Shown here piece after piece: positions 1 to 9,860 of a stretch of DNA of 64,000 nt. A program made the translations under genes and the position numbers. Origin of the DNA: Aricia agestis (taxonomy: Eukaryota; Arthropoda; Insecta; Lepidoptera; Lycaenidae); assembly GCF_905147365.1 (NCBI RefSeq), contig NC_056409.1, forward strand, positions 13,335,001 to 13,399,000. Direction: 5' to 3'. Each line of letters begins with the position of its first letter. Position 1 is the stretch's first letter. Under the pieces are notes generated by a model, which made no database searches, was not told where the DNA came from, and saw only the letters and a list, made by a program, of their open reading frames with translations.

Positions 1-400
1 TAACTCTTAGTTACTTCTTTTAGGTAAGTGAACATATTTTCGTCTGCTAGAAACATTAGTTTTTTTTGACGTAGGTATTTCGATTCCCCTGAAACTATTT
101 GAATTGATGTACCTAGCGATAGATTTTAGGCTCGTAGATATTTTGAAATAGTTTAGTTATCCATGTCAATATTTTAAAAGCAAAATGCTATCTGACTGCT
201 ACTTTTGCTTAAACCGATTTTGAAATTTGTTGTGTAGATACTATGACTCTTGAGAAAAACATAGTATAGCTGCGCGATTAGGGAATCTCGCATTGAATTT
301 TTTTTTAAATGTTACGGACCACGTAAAATGCAGTTTTCACTAGAGTGACTCTCCTAGTTATTACTACGAGGTCACCTGTAGCACATTCGCTGACCGCAAA
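1..400. other. AT-rich sequence, nothing recognised
   Basis: No open frame of note, no inverted repeat and no match to the repeat families found elsewhere in the window. Confidence 0.6.
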
Positions 401-1100
401 GGGGACGTAACAAGATCCACCGCCAGATCGGTCCCCGCTCGGACGCTTATATCGGATTTATATCTGCATTTGCCGTTAATTGAAACGACAAAACGATTAG
501 TTTGCGCTCGATTCCTTTCCACTTGTTTCGACATACTGACGTCGGTTAATTTATTAGATAATTTAGTTTCCGATTGAATCGAGTTCCGAGCGCGGTCGTT
601 CCGCTATAATTTATTTTATTGTCCCCGTAGGCGGAGCGTTCGGAAATAGTGATGCGCTTTCGCATCCACGTCTTCGCCCGTCTACGCCGTCGCGCGTCGC
701 GACCTCGACGAGTAAACAAAATCGTGCCGTCCCAGTGAACTCGACTCGACACAAAGCGAAGCAAGCAACACTTTCCGAACGCTATGATTCTCCATTCAAT
801 ATTCGAATTTGCAAAAAGAACTTGTAGTGACGTGACCTTGCTTTTCCTCGGTTCGTTTTTCGTTTAGCACGCAGGCGCGTTGGCGTTCGGATCGATGCCG
901 AAAAACGGGGGTTCCTGTCCCCCGTGAGTCCCACGCCGCAAAGTAAGCGGCTCGCGGCTTCTGAAGGGTTAGCTCGGTTGCTCGTTGCTAGGTAACCGCG
1001 CCTTCGTATTTGGGGACGGTCGATAATGCCCGCGTTGTAATTTTCTTTAATCGTCGTAGGTGGGGCGATCCTAATGGCGCCGAGCGGACCCGTCACTGAT
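401..1100. promoter_or_regulatory. GC-enriched unique patch, possible host regulatory DNA or untranslated exon
   Basis: This segment is clearly richer in G, C and CpG than its flanks and shows none of the window's repeats. Two minus-strand open frames lie in it (546-764, 72 codons; 782-1129, 115 codons). Their proteins are rich in Arg, Thr and Ser with no motif I recognise, as expected when a GC-rich noncoding stretch is read through. It contains a good X-box (984-996) and a small hairpin near 907-926 (CGGGGG...CCCCCG). A promoter, enhancer or 5' untranslated exon is possible; the sequence alone cannot decide. Confidence 0.3.
984..996. promoter_or_regulatory. Candidate RFX X-box
   Basis: GTTGCTAGGTAAC is an imperfect palindrome of two RFX half sites (GTTGCT and GGTAAC) one base apart. 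X-boxes bind RFX factors, which drive ciliary genes in animals. A single site can arise by chance, but it lies inside the GC-enriched unique patch. Confidence 0.3.
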
Positions 1101-2170
1101 ATCTTCCGAAAATATTTTACAAAACACATTTTACAGGGAATATTTCTAACACAATTAGAATAAATATTGATGGTCTATTTTTTAAACTATTTAAAAGTTT
1201 AAAAATATTACAAGTTTATGATGACTAATGTATCTAAGCGAAGCCACACAACTCTGATGTCGTAAAATAATAGTATGTTTTCTAATGCAATAAAGTCACA
1301 AACATTTACATCAGCTTCGTGTAGAGAGTATCCTAAAAAATGCAAAAAATGCAAAATACTTATATATAACATTTATGTTCACGCATAGAAATAACACACA
1401 ATACGCAACCGTTATAAAATTAAAAATATGTTATAACCTACTAGTTATAACTTATATCATTATATTATGGGCATACGCTTAACATGTCGTAATGTATACG
1501 TTATTTGTATGGCATCATAATGATATTATGTATCTGTAGTTACGTAGTAACTATCTAGTAATACTATGTGCTAGTAGCCTTATTATAGCTTAAATTAGCC
1601 CTTATAATATCCACCTACTTTATTTAAGCTCAATATGTAGCAGGTATGTACCAAAACAGAAAAGATAAACTTTTATTTTAATTTACCATTCTTCGTTTTA
1701 ACAATGACAGAAACTTTTTTTACAAAACTGAAAATAAGATAAGTATTTAAATTAATTCAATTCAAAATTACTCACAATACAATACAAAAAAATATTTGGT
1801 TGCGATGAAAAATAGCAATTTACAATGATTAATTACATTATTGAATTCGGCGATCCATAGTCATAAAAGATTTATGTAATTAAAAATGATAAATTCAGAA
1901 AAAGGTTAAGCAGAGCATTTTAATATCTAAATAGGAACCGAACATTTTTCTAAAAAAGTATCTATTGAATATCAAACAAATCTATTGAATCAGGTACCTA
2001 ATGATTAGGTACTCATGTTGTATTTCGTGTAAACTGTTAAGTCAAAATCTGAAATATTAATTGATGCATACTGCAATAGATTAATGCGTAAAGAAGTTCA
2101 CACTCAATCAATAAAGTGAATTTTACTTTCGATATAATTGTTAAGATAATGGAATTGTTCGCATCGTCAT
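1101..2170. other. AT-rich sequence, nothing recognised
   Basis: Strongly AT-rich with no coding frame, no inverted-repeat element and no clear repeat match. Confidence 0.6.
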
Positions 2171-2230
2171 TGTCAAAAAAGCTGTGAATAGCCTCTTCGG
2201 CACTTTACCAGAAAGTGGTGAAACAGGCCC
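2171..2230. mobile_element. MITE fragment, right end only (GGGCC...TTTCACC family)
   Basis: The sequence from TGTCAAAAAAGCTGTG to GTGAAACAGGCCC, followed by TTA, matches the right half of the element at 40866-40993. The left terminal repeat is missing, so this is a truncated copy. Confidence 0.6.
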
Positions 2231-2446
2231 TTAATATCGTATATCGACATTATGAAACGAAGTTGCCGGTAACATTTTCAGTCGTTTTCTAAAACTAAAG
2301 TTTCAGGAAAGGGCAGAAGCTGCTCCGAAAGAGAGATACGATAGGATCTGCTTTCGCTTGCATCCAAGCCGCGACTGAGCCAAAAAGATAGATACCAACT
2401 ACCAAATAACCTAACCTAACCCACTAATGTTAATTCTATACCCTGA

Positions 2447-2610
2447 CTAGACATACGAAGTCACCCGGAATTTTTTCGGCATAAAATGTATCCTATATCC
2501 CGGAACTTAAAGAATTTCCATAACAAAAATTTTAGCAAAATCTTTTCAGCGGTTTGGGCGTAAATAGGTAACAGACAGACACACTTTCGCATTCATAATA
2601 TTAGTATGGA
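2447..2610 (-). mobile_element. Short Helitron-like element, TC...CTAG ends
   Basis: On the minus strand it begins TCCATACTAATATTATGAA after an A, carries the family core (GTGTGTCTGTCTGTTACC, then a degenerate GGACATAGGATAC-like part) and ends CTAG before a T. Insertion between A and T with TC and CTAG ends is the Helitron hallmark. Related copies lie at 4531-4708, 22446-22666, 46259-46470 and 54325-54494. It has no coding capacity and is non-autonomous. Confidence 0.7.
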
Positions 2611-3018
2611 TATAAATACAAATACAATACAAATAATTTATTTCCAGAAAAATACAATATTGTACAACTTCAGATTAAGACAAATCCGCACACTAGGCAT
2701 AGCCTGTCCAAATAATACACAAGTTGTACAACCAATATACAGCAACCGCAACATAATATGCAAACGTATACAACAAAGCAATTATCGATTGCGTACCCAA
2801 GACATTAGCCACTCTCACTATCTTGTGTTAGCCGAGAACATAACGCGCAGTCGACCGCAAACTCGCCTCGAAGATAGCGAGAGTGACCCTTGACCCAGTG
2901 TCTAATATACAAATACATAGCGAGAGTGGCCGCACGCCCTCATATTATGTCTATGCAGCTCCGAGGCCGGATAATTACTATGTACAGAGTGCGGAGTAAT
3001 GCTGTAAATACTGAATAG
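2611..3018. other. No gene; short AT-rich spacer
   Basis: An open frame at 2606-2893 (plus, 95 codons) starts in the end of the Helitron-like unit and is low-complexity (Asn, Ile, Gln, Arg); I do not regard it as a gene. Nothing else is seen. Confidence 0.5.
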
Positions 3019-3021
3019 TTA

Positions 3022-3157
3022 GGGCGTGTTTCATCACTTCCTGATAAGTGTCAGATAGGCTATCCACAACTTATCTGACAGATGAAGTATTGAGTATCAG
3101 TCAGATAAGTTGTGGATAGCCTATCCGGAACTCATCAGGAAGTGTCGAAACAGCCCC
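3022..3157. mobile_element. MITE with TTA target duplication (PIF/Harbinger-like)
   Basis: This 136-bp element starts GGGCGTGTTTC and ends GAAACAGCCCC, flanked by TTA on both sides (3019-3021 and 3158-3160). The whole element is nearly a hairpin: CAGATAAGTTGTGGATAGCC on one arm pairs with GGCTATCCACAACTTATCTG on the other. TTA duplications are typical of the PIF/Harbinger superfamily. Relatives lie at 2171-2230 and 40866-40993. Confidence 0.8.
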
Positions 3158-3417
3158 TTAGTCTGATAACAGCTGTTTACTGAAAGGCAACAATGTGAAT
3201 TGATAAATCAAAAAGTACAGTGACTTGAGAGTTGATGCTATTCTGAAAAAAATCTTACACCGACAAGGTGACTTCTTAAGGTCTTATTAGAAGGTAATCA
3301 ATTTAAACTGAACTTAAATGTTACAGGAATTAAAATTGAAATGAAAAACTAATATTTATAAGAAATACTGGAAAGAAACCCACGACATATTTATTTAATT
3401 GCCTATAATATGTTTTT

Positions 3418-3860
3418 AGGGTTCCGTACGCAAAGGGTAAAAACAGGACACTATTACTGAGACTTCGATGTCTTTCCGTCTGTCCGTCTGTCTCCAGGCT
3501 ATAACTTAAGAACGGTAACAGCTAGAGAGTTAAAATTTTCACAGATTATGTATTTTTATTGCCGCTATAACAACAAATCCTAAAAACAAAATAAATTAAA
3601 TATTTGAGGGGGGCTCCCATACAACAAACCTGATTTTTCAAACATTTTTTGCTCGGTATCAATGGTGACAACAGATAGGCACTTGAAATATACACAAAAT
3701 ACTTAACTGCATTTAAAATTTAATACTTAATAATAAAATTTAAATAAAATAAATAATTAAGGGGGGCTTCCATACAAAAAACACAATTTTTTACTATTTT
3801 TGCTCTATAATGGTACGGAACCCTTCGTGCGCGAGTCCAACTTGCACTTGGCCAATTTTT
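3418..3860 (+). repeat. Interspersed repeat bounded by GGTTCCGTAC and GTACGGAACC
   Basis: It begins AGGGTTCCGTACGCAAAGGG, passes through CTGTCCGTCTGTCTCCAGG and two GGGGGGCT(C/T)CCATAC blocks, and ends near GTACGGAACCCTTCG followed by GCACTTGGCC. Other copies are 15449-15999 (plus) and 60644-61098 (minus). I recognise this as a common lepidopteran interspersed repeat but cannot name its class. Confidence 0.7.
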
Positions 3861-4530
3861 AAATATCACCTTTCGCAGGTCCTTTTTAACATTATCAAAA
3901 CAAGACTGAAACAGTCCTATTTATAATAATTATATAAATCTTTAAAGAGATAAAAAAAAACTTGTTGCTTTTACTATAACATTATTAGAGTTTCATGAAA
4001 GCATAATACATATCTGATTTTTCTCACAAAAATCGAGAAACCTAGCAAACATTTTCTTTAAGATTTCTTAATACATAATATAATATATCATTAAGCATCC
4101 CTAAACAATTAAAGTATCCATTCTATGTTTACAATATAAACTAGATATTTCAGTCAGGGATATATCAAAAGAGCCATCCTTGCCACGCTCCCGTTTACGG
4201 AACCGTGTTATTAGCTATTATGTAAAGCGGCCGTAGTAGAGAGAGTATCGGCCAGTTGAGTGAATGCTTAGACACACTGACGTGCAACAGGTGAGCAAGA
4301 TACACATAGTATCGCTACAGTGTAAATGATATTCAGTAAACCATCTTCCTTATATCTCGGATAGCGTTCACGCAAGCTTGACTTCAGATAGCTTCAGAAA
4401 TTCTCAGGCTCAAATCCGATAAGCTGAATCTAGAACGTACTAAAGAGCGTACGTGCAAAACATAACCGTGATTTTAAACAGTCGAATAACCTTTCTTCTG
4501 TCATTGGCAAGTAACGAAATCGATCGTAAA
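3861..4530. other. AT-rich spacer, nothing recognised
   Basis: No repeat match or coding frame. A more complex patch at 4180-4330 (containing CTCCCGTTTACGGAACCG) is unique in the window. Confidence 0.5.
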
Positions 4531-4708
4531 TCCATACTTACTAATATTATAAATTCAAAAGTGTGTCTGTCTGTTACCTCTTCACGCCTAAACGGCTGAA
4601 CCGATTGGGCTGAAATTTGGTACAGAGATACTTTGAGTCCCGGGAAAGGACATAGGATACTTTTTATCCCGAAAATTTTGTCACAATGGAGTTGCGGGCG
4701 TCATCTAG
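4531..4708 (+). mobile_element. Short Helitron-like element
   Basis: It begins TCCATACTTACTAATATTAT after an A and runs through GTGTGTCTGTCTGTTACC, TCTTCACGCC and GGACATAGGATAC to a terminal CATCTAG. The 3' flanking base is G, not T, so a point change at the border is likely. Same family as 2447-2610. Confidence 0.7.
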
Positions 4709-5102
4709 GGATTAATAAAGTAGATTATGATAAACAGTAAACCATAGTGCACAAAAAGTAACAAAAGCGACACAAAAAAAATATGGCCGAAGGCCACGAA
4801 ACCGACTGAAACTATGAATTCATTTATGTTATAAGTAAAGTATTGGAGAGGTCGACGGACGTCCAAGTAAACAACTTCAGACTGAAAAAATGAACGACAG
4901 TTAAAATCACGAACAAAGAAATCATTTTGCAGCCTTAACCAGGTATCTAGCCTTAACGCGTTTTACTTATATTTTCTTTTTTATTTATACATCACACGTC
5001 TGAGAAGGACAGACAGGCTGCAAAATTTTTAGTAATAGGATCCATTTTTGCGTATAATAATAATTATATGTTACTTCAAAACCAACCATTTAAAAAAGTA
5101 AT
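4709..5102. other. AT-rich spacer, nothing recognised
   Basis: No repeat family match or coding signal seen. Confidence 0.5.
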
Positions 5103-5408
5103 ATGAATCAGAGAGATGAATCCAACCACATGTCGAAATTAGTGTGCCGAAGTTCCTTGCATGGGATATCTGGGCCACAACTAAATGAACCTGTACACGA
5201 TCTAACCGGTATTTACTTGGTGCGTGTTTGTGGCGAAAGTGACCATTATGTGACGTCACCGAGCCAATTTAACATGCGACAATTTGAGATGTACCGACAG
5301 CAAATACAGCGAGTTTGCCACAATATAACGGGCTATTTACCAACATTTTGCTACAAGTTTGTCCTCGAAAGTGGGAATTTTATTTTGAAGCTGAGGCATG
5401 GCAATTGA
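5103..5408 (+). CDS. Orphan 101-codon open frame, coding status doubtful
   Basis: The frame starts at ATG 5103 and stops at 5408. It differs from most open frames here: mixed composition with four Cys, several Tyr and Gln, and no low-complexity run, lying in DNA that matches none of the window's repeats. No signal peptide, membrane segment or family motif is apparent. A 62-codon antisense frame (5071-5259) overlaps it, which weakens the case. It could be a real small gene, an exon, an old viral or transposon fragment, or chance. I do not recognise the product. Confidence 0.15.
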   Translation: MNQRDESNHMSKLVCRSSLHGISGPQLNEPVHDLTGIYLVRVCGESDHYVTSPSQFNMRQFEMYRQQIQRVCHNITGYLPTFCYKFVLESGNFILKLRHGN

Positions 5409-5539
5409 AATGATATTATAAAATATAAACATCGTAATAGAATACAGAATGTACATAGCAAACCATCAACAAGTTAATTTTTAAAAAACTAAAGAAAAAT
5501 CATAGTTTTTCAAACTACATAATATAGTTTTTTTTATTC

Positions 5540-5849
5540 TTTTTTTTATGAAATAAGGGGGCAAACGAGCAAGCAGGTCACCTGATGGAAAGTAACTTCC
5601 GTCGCCCATGGACACTCGCAGCTTCAGAAGAGCCGCAGATGCGTTGCGGCCTTTTAAGAGGGAATAGGGTAACAGGGGAGGGTAGGGAAGGGAATGGAAG
5701 CGAAAAGGGGAGGGTAGGGAAGGGAATAGAGTAGGGGATTGGGCCCCCGGTATACTCACTCACTCGGCGAAACACAGCACAAGCGCTGTTTCACGCCGGT
5801 TTTCTGTGAGAACGTGGTATTTCTCCGGTCGAGCAGGCCCATTTGTACA
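5540..5849 (-). mobile_element. SINE of the ATTTCATAAAA family (Metulj-like), minus
   Basis: Read on the minus strand it has the GGAGAAATACCACGTTCTCA head region, the AGCGCTTGTGCTGTGTTTCG block, a run of CCCTACCCTCCCC-type tandem pyrimidine units, the block holding ATGGGCGACGGAAGTTACTT, and a poly-A tail after ATTTCAT. The head past GGGCC is lost compared with the full copy at 48884-49202. The name Metulj is from memory and unverified. Copies: 13878-14079, 23213-23469, 48884-49202, 60705-60919. Confidence 0.85.
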
Positions 5850-5996
5850 AAAAGACCTTATGCTAAATACTTATATCAAAACTTACAATTCTGAATTAAA
5901 ATTAAAATAATAAAGCATTCTAGCAGCTTCTGAAGAAGGCTCTGCTTAAATGCTATGAAATATTGGCAATATTAGATGTATTTTAACTTAAAATTA

Positions 5997-6030
5997 AAAA
6001 TCAGCCTTTCTTAAGAGAAAGGCTGATTTT
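5997..6030. repeat. Perfect 15-bp hairpin
   Basis: AAAATCAGCCTTTCT and its exact reverse complement flank a 4-base loop (TAAG). It stands alone, with no match in the window. Confidence 0.85.
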
Positions 6031-6269
6031 GCGTTCCGGGAACACTCAATCAAGCGGTGGTAGATGTCATTCCGTATACAACATTCCTCACAGTTGGGCG
6101 ACTCCACTTTCCTCATTAAAAATCCAAATCTATTTGCTGCCTGCTAAAATCAGAGACTGAGAACCATGGTATATGAAGAGGCTCACACTGAATGGTTTTA
6201 TACCATATCCTCTTGTGTTTAGATCGCTCATCAAAGTATTCTTTAAAAGAAGCAAAACATTTTAATTTA

Positions 6270-6453
6270 TACAGGGTGTATCAAAAATAAGTGATAATAC
6301 TTTAGGGCGTGTTCGTGTTCCTTGTAGGGAGTTGACTGTGAAAGTAGCAGCGCTGAAAGACCAACTTTTTTCACTTTTGTATGGGGAAACTCGTAATGCT
6401 CGGGCCCTTGCCCATACATCAAGTATTATCACTTATTTTTGTTACACCTTGTA
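6270..6453. mobile_element. MITE with 33-bp terminal inverted repeats (TACAGGGTGTA)
   Basis: The left arm 6270-6302 starts TACAGGGTGTATCAAAAATA; the right arm 6421-6453 is its reverse complement with two differences. At 184 bp with no coding frame it is a non-autonomous DNA transposon. The TACAGGGTGT start suggests a Tc1/mariner-type origin, but the target duplication is not clear. Confidence 0.8.
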
Positions 6454-6624
6454 TTTATAAACCATTTCAGAATAGCTAAACTGCATAATATTATAGTAAG
6501 ATAGAGAAATAGACAATTTACTATAGTTGTATACTTACATATAATCTACTTAAGAAAATAAAGAATCTATTACAAATTCGCGTAGTTGGTGTGTTAAAAT
6601 TAATATTATCTTAATTTTTACAAT

Positions 6625-6838
6625 ATATGGTAACTGTAACTTTAACTTTAACTACAGTGCAAAATGTCAAATCTTTGGTCAAAGTTGAATATGGCGACCT
6701 TACCTCCGCTAATACGTGAATTTCTCCGGTTAAAGTTAAGGTTAAAGTTAAAATCTAAAGGGCGCCATATTTAACTATAAGTAAAAATAACTTTAGTTAA
6801 ATTTTAACTTTAACCACGCCTCTGGTGCAACCCAACCT
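6625..6838. mobile_element. MITE copy of the GGTTGGGTTGCACC family, left end lost
   Basis: The right end TGGTGCAACCCAACCT and the alternating AACTTTAACT tracts match the full element at 29881-30270. The left terminal repeat is absent. Confidence 0.7.
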
Positions 6839-7798
6839 AAGTATTCGCTATAAATACCAATATACCAATCACGTGACATCACACACACACACATTCTATG
6901 AGTGCGGCTGTGTTATAGCTGAAATAGTTTAGCTAAGCTCACGCATTTTGGCTGGCAAAATGGAGGTATATTTTTGGCCGTAAAAAAGACAAAAAGCCGG
7001 GTTCTCCGCTGGGTCCGTTGATATAATTTCCTGATGCGTCATCAATCACTCGGCGAGGGAGGGCAAGGGCGGAGGAGGGGGAGGGGCGAGTTAAGTCGAC
7101 ACATGTAAATTTCAGGGCGAAATTATACGGAAGGCGTAACGAAATATCGCTGTTTGGAAAGGCCGTTGGGTAAACATCCTATACCAACAACGATGGGGTA
7201 TCTTTATTTTTTTTCTCTCGATTTTCATCATCAATCGTTGCCAAGGAAAGATAAATTAAAAGTAGCTTCATTTCAGAAAGGCTTTTCACTTGTGGCTTGT
7301 TTTAGTAACGTAAGTTATTTATTGTAGAGGCATAACGTCGCATTATTGATATTAGTATGTATGTATGTAATGTGATGTTTCATTTTCAAGTTAGGCAAAA
7401 ATTACCTCCTTCAAAATTATCCTACATTGTGACTTACCATCATACGAAACATTATAATGTTTATCGAAATTAAACTTATGCGAAGACGTTAATTAAATAT
7501 TACACGAACAAAATAAATAAACAAGTAAATTAGTTTTGAGAAACTTACATGTAAATAACTTACATACTTACATTTGAGTATTTACCCGTGAATTGGCAAT
7601 AAAAATTCGCGTAAACGATTTGTTTGCTCGCATGATATAAATGTTAATCTATCACTGCGCAAAGGGAAATTTCAAATAAAAACCCAAAAGATATTTCACT
7701 GTAAAGAGCCCATTACAGCGGTCTTGGCAAAAAGCAGGGCACGGACAAACGGCTCACATCAATTAGTGGAGGAGGCGCGGGCAAACAGACCCGGCAAC
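6839..7798. other. Repeat-poor sequence; GC-moderate patch 6960-7180
   Basis: A short CA run sits at 6884-6896. The patch 6960-7180 has a purine-rich block (GGAGGAGGGGGAGGGGCGAG) and lacks repeat matches; it may be host regulatory DNA. The remainder is AT-rich with nothing recognised. Confidence 0.4.
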
Positions 7799-8074
7799 CA
7801 GTGGCGTAGCTGGACCAAGGGACTAAAAAAGGGATGAAGAAAGAGGTTGTTGGCGAGGTCCTCATTAGATGCGTATTTGTAAATTTGACCTTCCGTGCCA
7901 ATTAAGATTTACAAGTTAATAAGCAGTCACTATATATTGTATCTAACTACTTTCTGAAAGAAACCTTTGAAAAAAGATCACCTACAAAACATCTAAAATT
8001 TATAGAATGTAAATCAAATATTGAAACCCCCCATAAGCTTGGGGCCACGTTGCTTCCTTGTAGCTACGCCACTG
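7799..8074. mobile_element. hAT-like non-autonomous element with 13-bp TIRs
   Basis: CAGTGGCGTAGCT (7799-7811) is exactly inverted at 8062-8074. CAGTGGCG starts are typical of animal hAT elements. The flanking 8-mers do not match, so no target duplication survives and the hAT call rests on the termini alone. Confidence 0.6.
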
Positions 8075-9784
8075 AGCTGGCTCGACAGGCCCGGTTTAGG
8101 GGCAAATAATCAGAGGCTCATTTGAGTCGAACACCCTCCACCCCGTGTTTACTACTCATTAAGCCCGAAGATCAGTTAACGTATACTAGCTGTATCACCC
8201 TACACGTTTTATATTCAGGGCCCGTTCGGAGTTAGCGGGGATCACGCAATATATAACGTTGTATTTATTTTGTGTTTTATATATATAGATATAGAAAAGA
8301 AAGTAAAATAACTTGGTTTAATACGTTATCTCAAATGTAATTAATAGTTTCATAATCAAAATCGATGCTTTGAATAGGCTGCAGGTAATTATAATTCTCA
8401 TCTTTTTATATCTTCTACGTTTCGTACTTAGCTCAATTATTGTTTACTAGTCAATACTGTATTTTTTTTATATTTTGTATATAGAAACGAATTATGATCA
8501 TTTATGTTCACTAGTCCACTAGATGTACTCAGACTTACACAAACTTCATTACGGTACGTCAGACAGTTTAACATCTTAAATGAAAATATCACTACAGCCT
8601 TACAGCAGCTACACTAATTTATGGGAAGAATGTGAGTGGGCGGTGTTAGCTCTCCCCGGTCCGAAGTAACGTTTTCCGCGCGACTGTACACACGAAGGCA
8701 CGTTATATTTCTCGCGCCATTTACCCAGATGTCCATCATTTCGGAGATTTTCCGTGCGAAAGTACAAAAAGGAAGGGTCGGAATGCAAATTCAAGTCACG
8801 GTGTTAATATTAATATGTATGTAGGACCAAAATAAACTGTCTAATGTACCTTCTGGAGCCGACTCGAATGCGGTGCATAATTTTACTCTTTGTTTCTTTG
8901 TAGTTTAATATTTTGGTGGTGTTTAAATCCACTGTAAGAACGAAGCAGATACAGCAAATATTTGTTATCTTTTAAGTTCAGAATCACATCGCTGTTTTGA
9001 CCTACGTACGTACGTACGTACGCTATGCGCTTAGCGTGATTTTGGTACAGACAAAATTCAGCGATATACATTGTAACTGATAGCATCCTTGTGCCGTTAA
9101 AATGAGATCAGCCTCCCCGCTGAAGATAAATACTGGAGATAGAAAGGCTTAATAGCCGGCGTAACGGTTACCAGAGGCATCGTTACCGTCAAAATTAAAA
9201 ATGACCGTGATTCGGCGCTTTCTTTTTTGTTCTGAAAGGACGGAGGTGAATTTTGTTGAAAGAATATTTCGAAGGGACGGGCCATTACGACCCGAGCTGG
9301 GAGGGTTATTATATTACGGTGAAGAGGGTGGCGATATAATGAGTCCCTTTTCAAATTTTCCTTCACATTCGCATTTTCATTACGCGATAATAACTGGTGT
9401 TTAGGGTGGTTGAATAGCAAATTTTATACAAAATAGGTATATAACGTAGGTAATGTTATGTACGGATTTAAATTGGGACAGGGCTTTGGGATCCGATTTG
9501 AGGTAATTTTTTTTGATTGGATTTTTACGATCTTACGTAGATGACTTAAAACATTATTCATAACAATAAAAATAACTTAATGATTCAAAGGAAACTTATA
9601 AAAATTTCTTCTCTTCCTCATCACAGAAAAGTTATAAACTTCACAATATTTTGCTGTCTTTAAATGGTTGAATCCTAATATAAATAGATAAAAGGTTTTT
9701 TAATCCTAAAAGTTTAGATTATAGAAACACCATAGACTTTATAGTAACAAGTCGAGGTATGAACCTATTTAGGTTTTGGTTTAA
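8075..9784. other. Repeat-poor region without genes
   Basis: Short open frames on both strands (8609-8824, 9097-9420) overlap each other antisense and match nothing I know. An AT-rich block lies at 8250-8480. Nothing else is supported except the microsatellite at 9003-9022. Confidence 0.5.
9003..9022. repeat. (TACG)5 microsatellite
   Basis: Five perfect TACG units; the tract is self-complementary. Confidence 0.95.
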
Positions 9785-9860
9785 CTCATCAACCCCCAAG
9801 CGGCAGCCGGCTGCCGCATAACAACTGAAAATCTATTGTGTCTGCGATACCCACGATGGA
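9785..9860. repeat. Solo copy of a module found in the Helitron at 50668-53078
   Basis: It contains the palindrome GCGGCAGCCGGCTGCCGC followed by ATAACAACTGAAAATCTATT, GTGTCTGCGATACCCACGAT. The same module appears inverted twice in the tandem duplication at 51628-52238 and once, altered, near 52340-52400. Confidence 0.7.

Noticed and set aside
782..1129. 115-codon minus-strand frame
   Set aside because: No motif, Arg/Thr-rich as expected from GC-rich noncoding DNA; another frame on the same strand lies just beyond it. Kept only as part of the GC patch.
2407..2423. CCTAACCTAACCC, resembling the insect telomere repeat (also AGGTTAGGTTAG at 43848 and 44011)
   Set aside because: Only two to three units; too short to be an interstitial telomere tract.
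5997..6030. Hairpin as a possible microRNA precursor (also 60322-60353)
   Set aside because: Stems of 13-15 bp with tiny loops are too short for a precursor; no mature-like bulge pattern.
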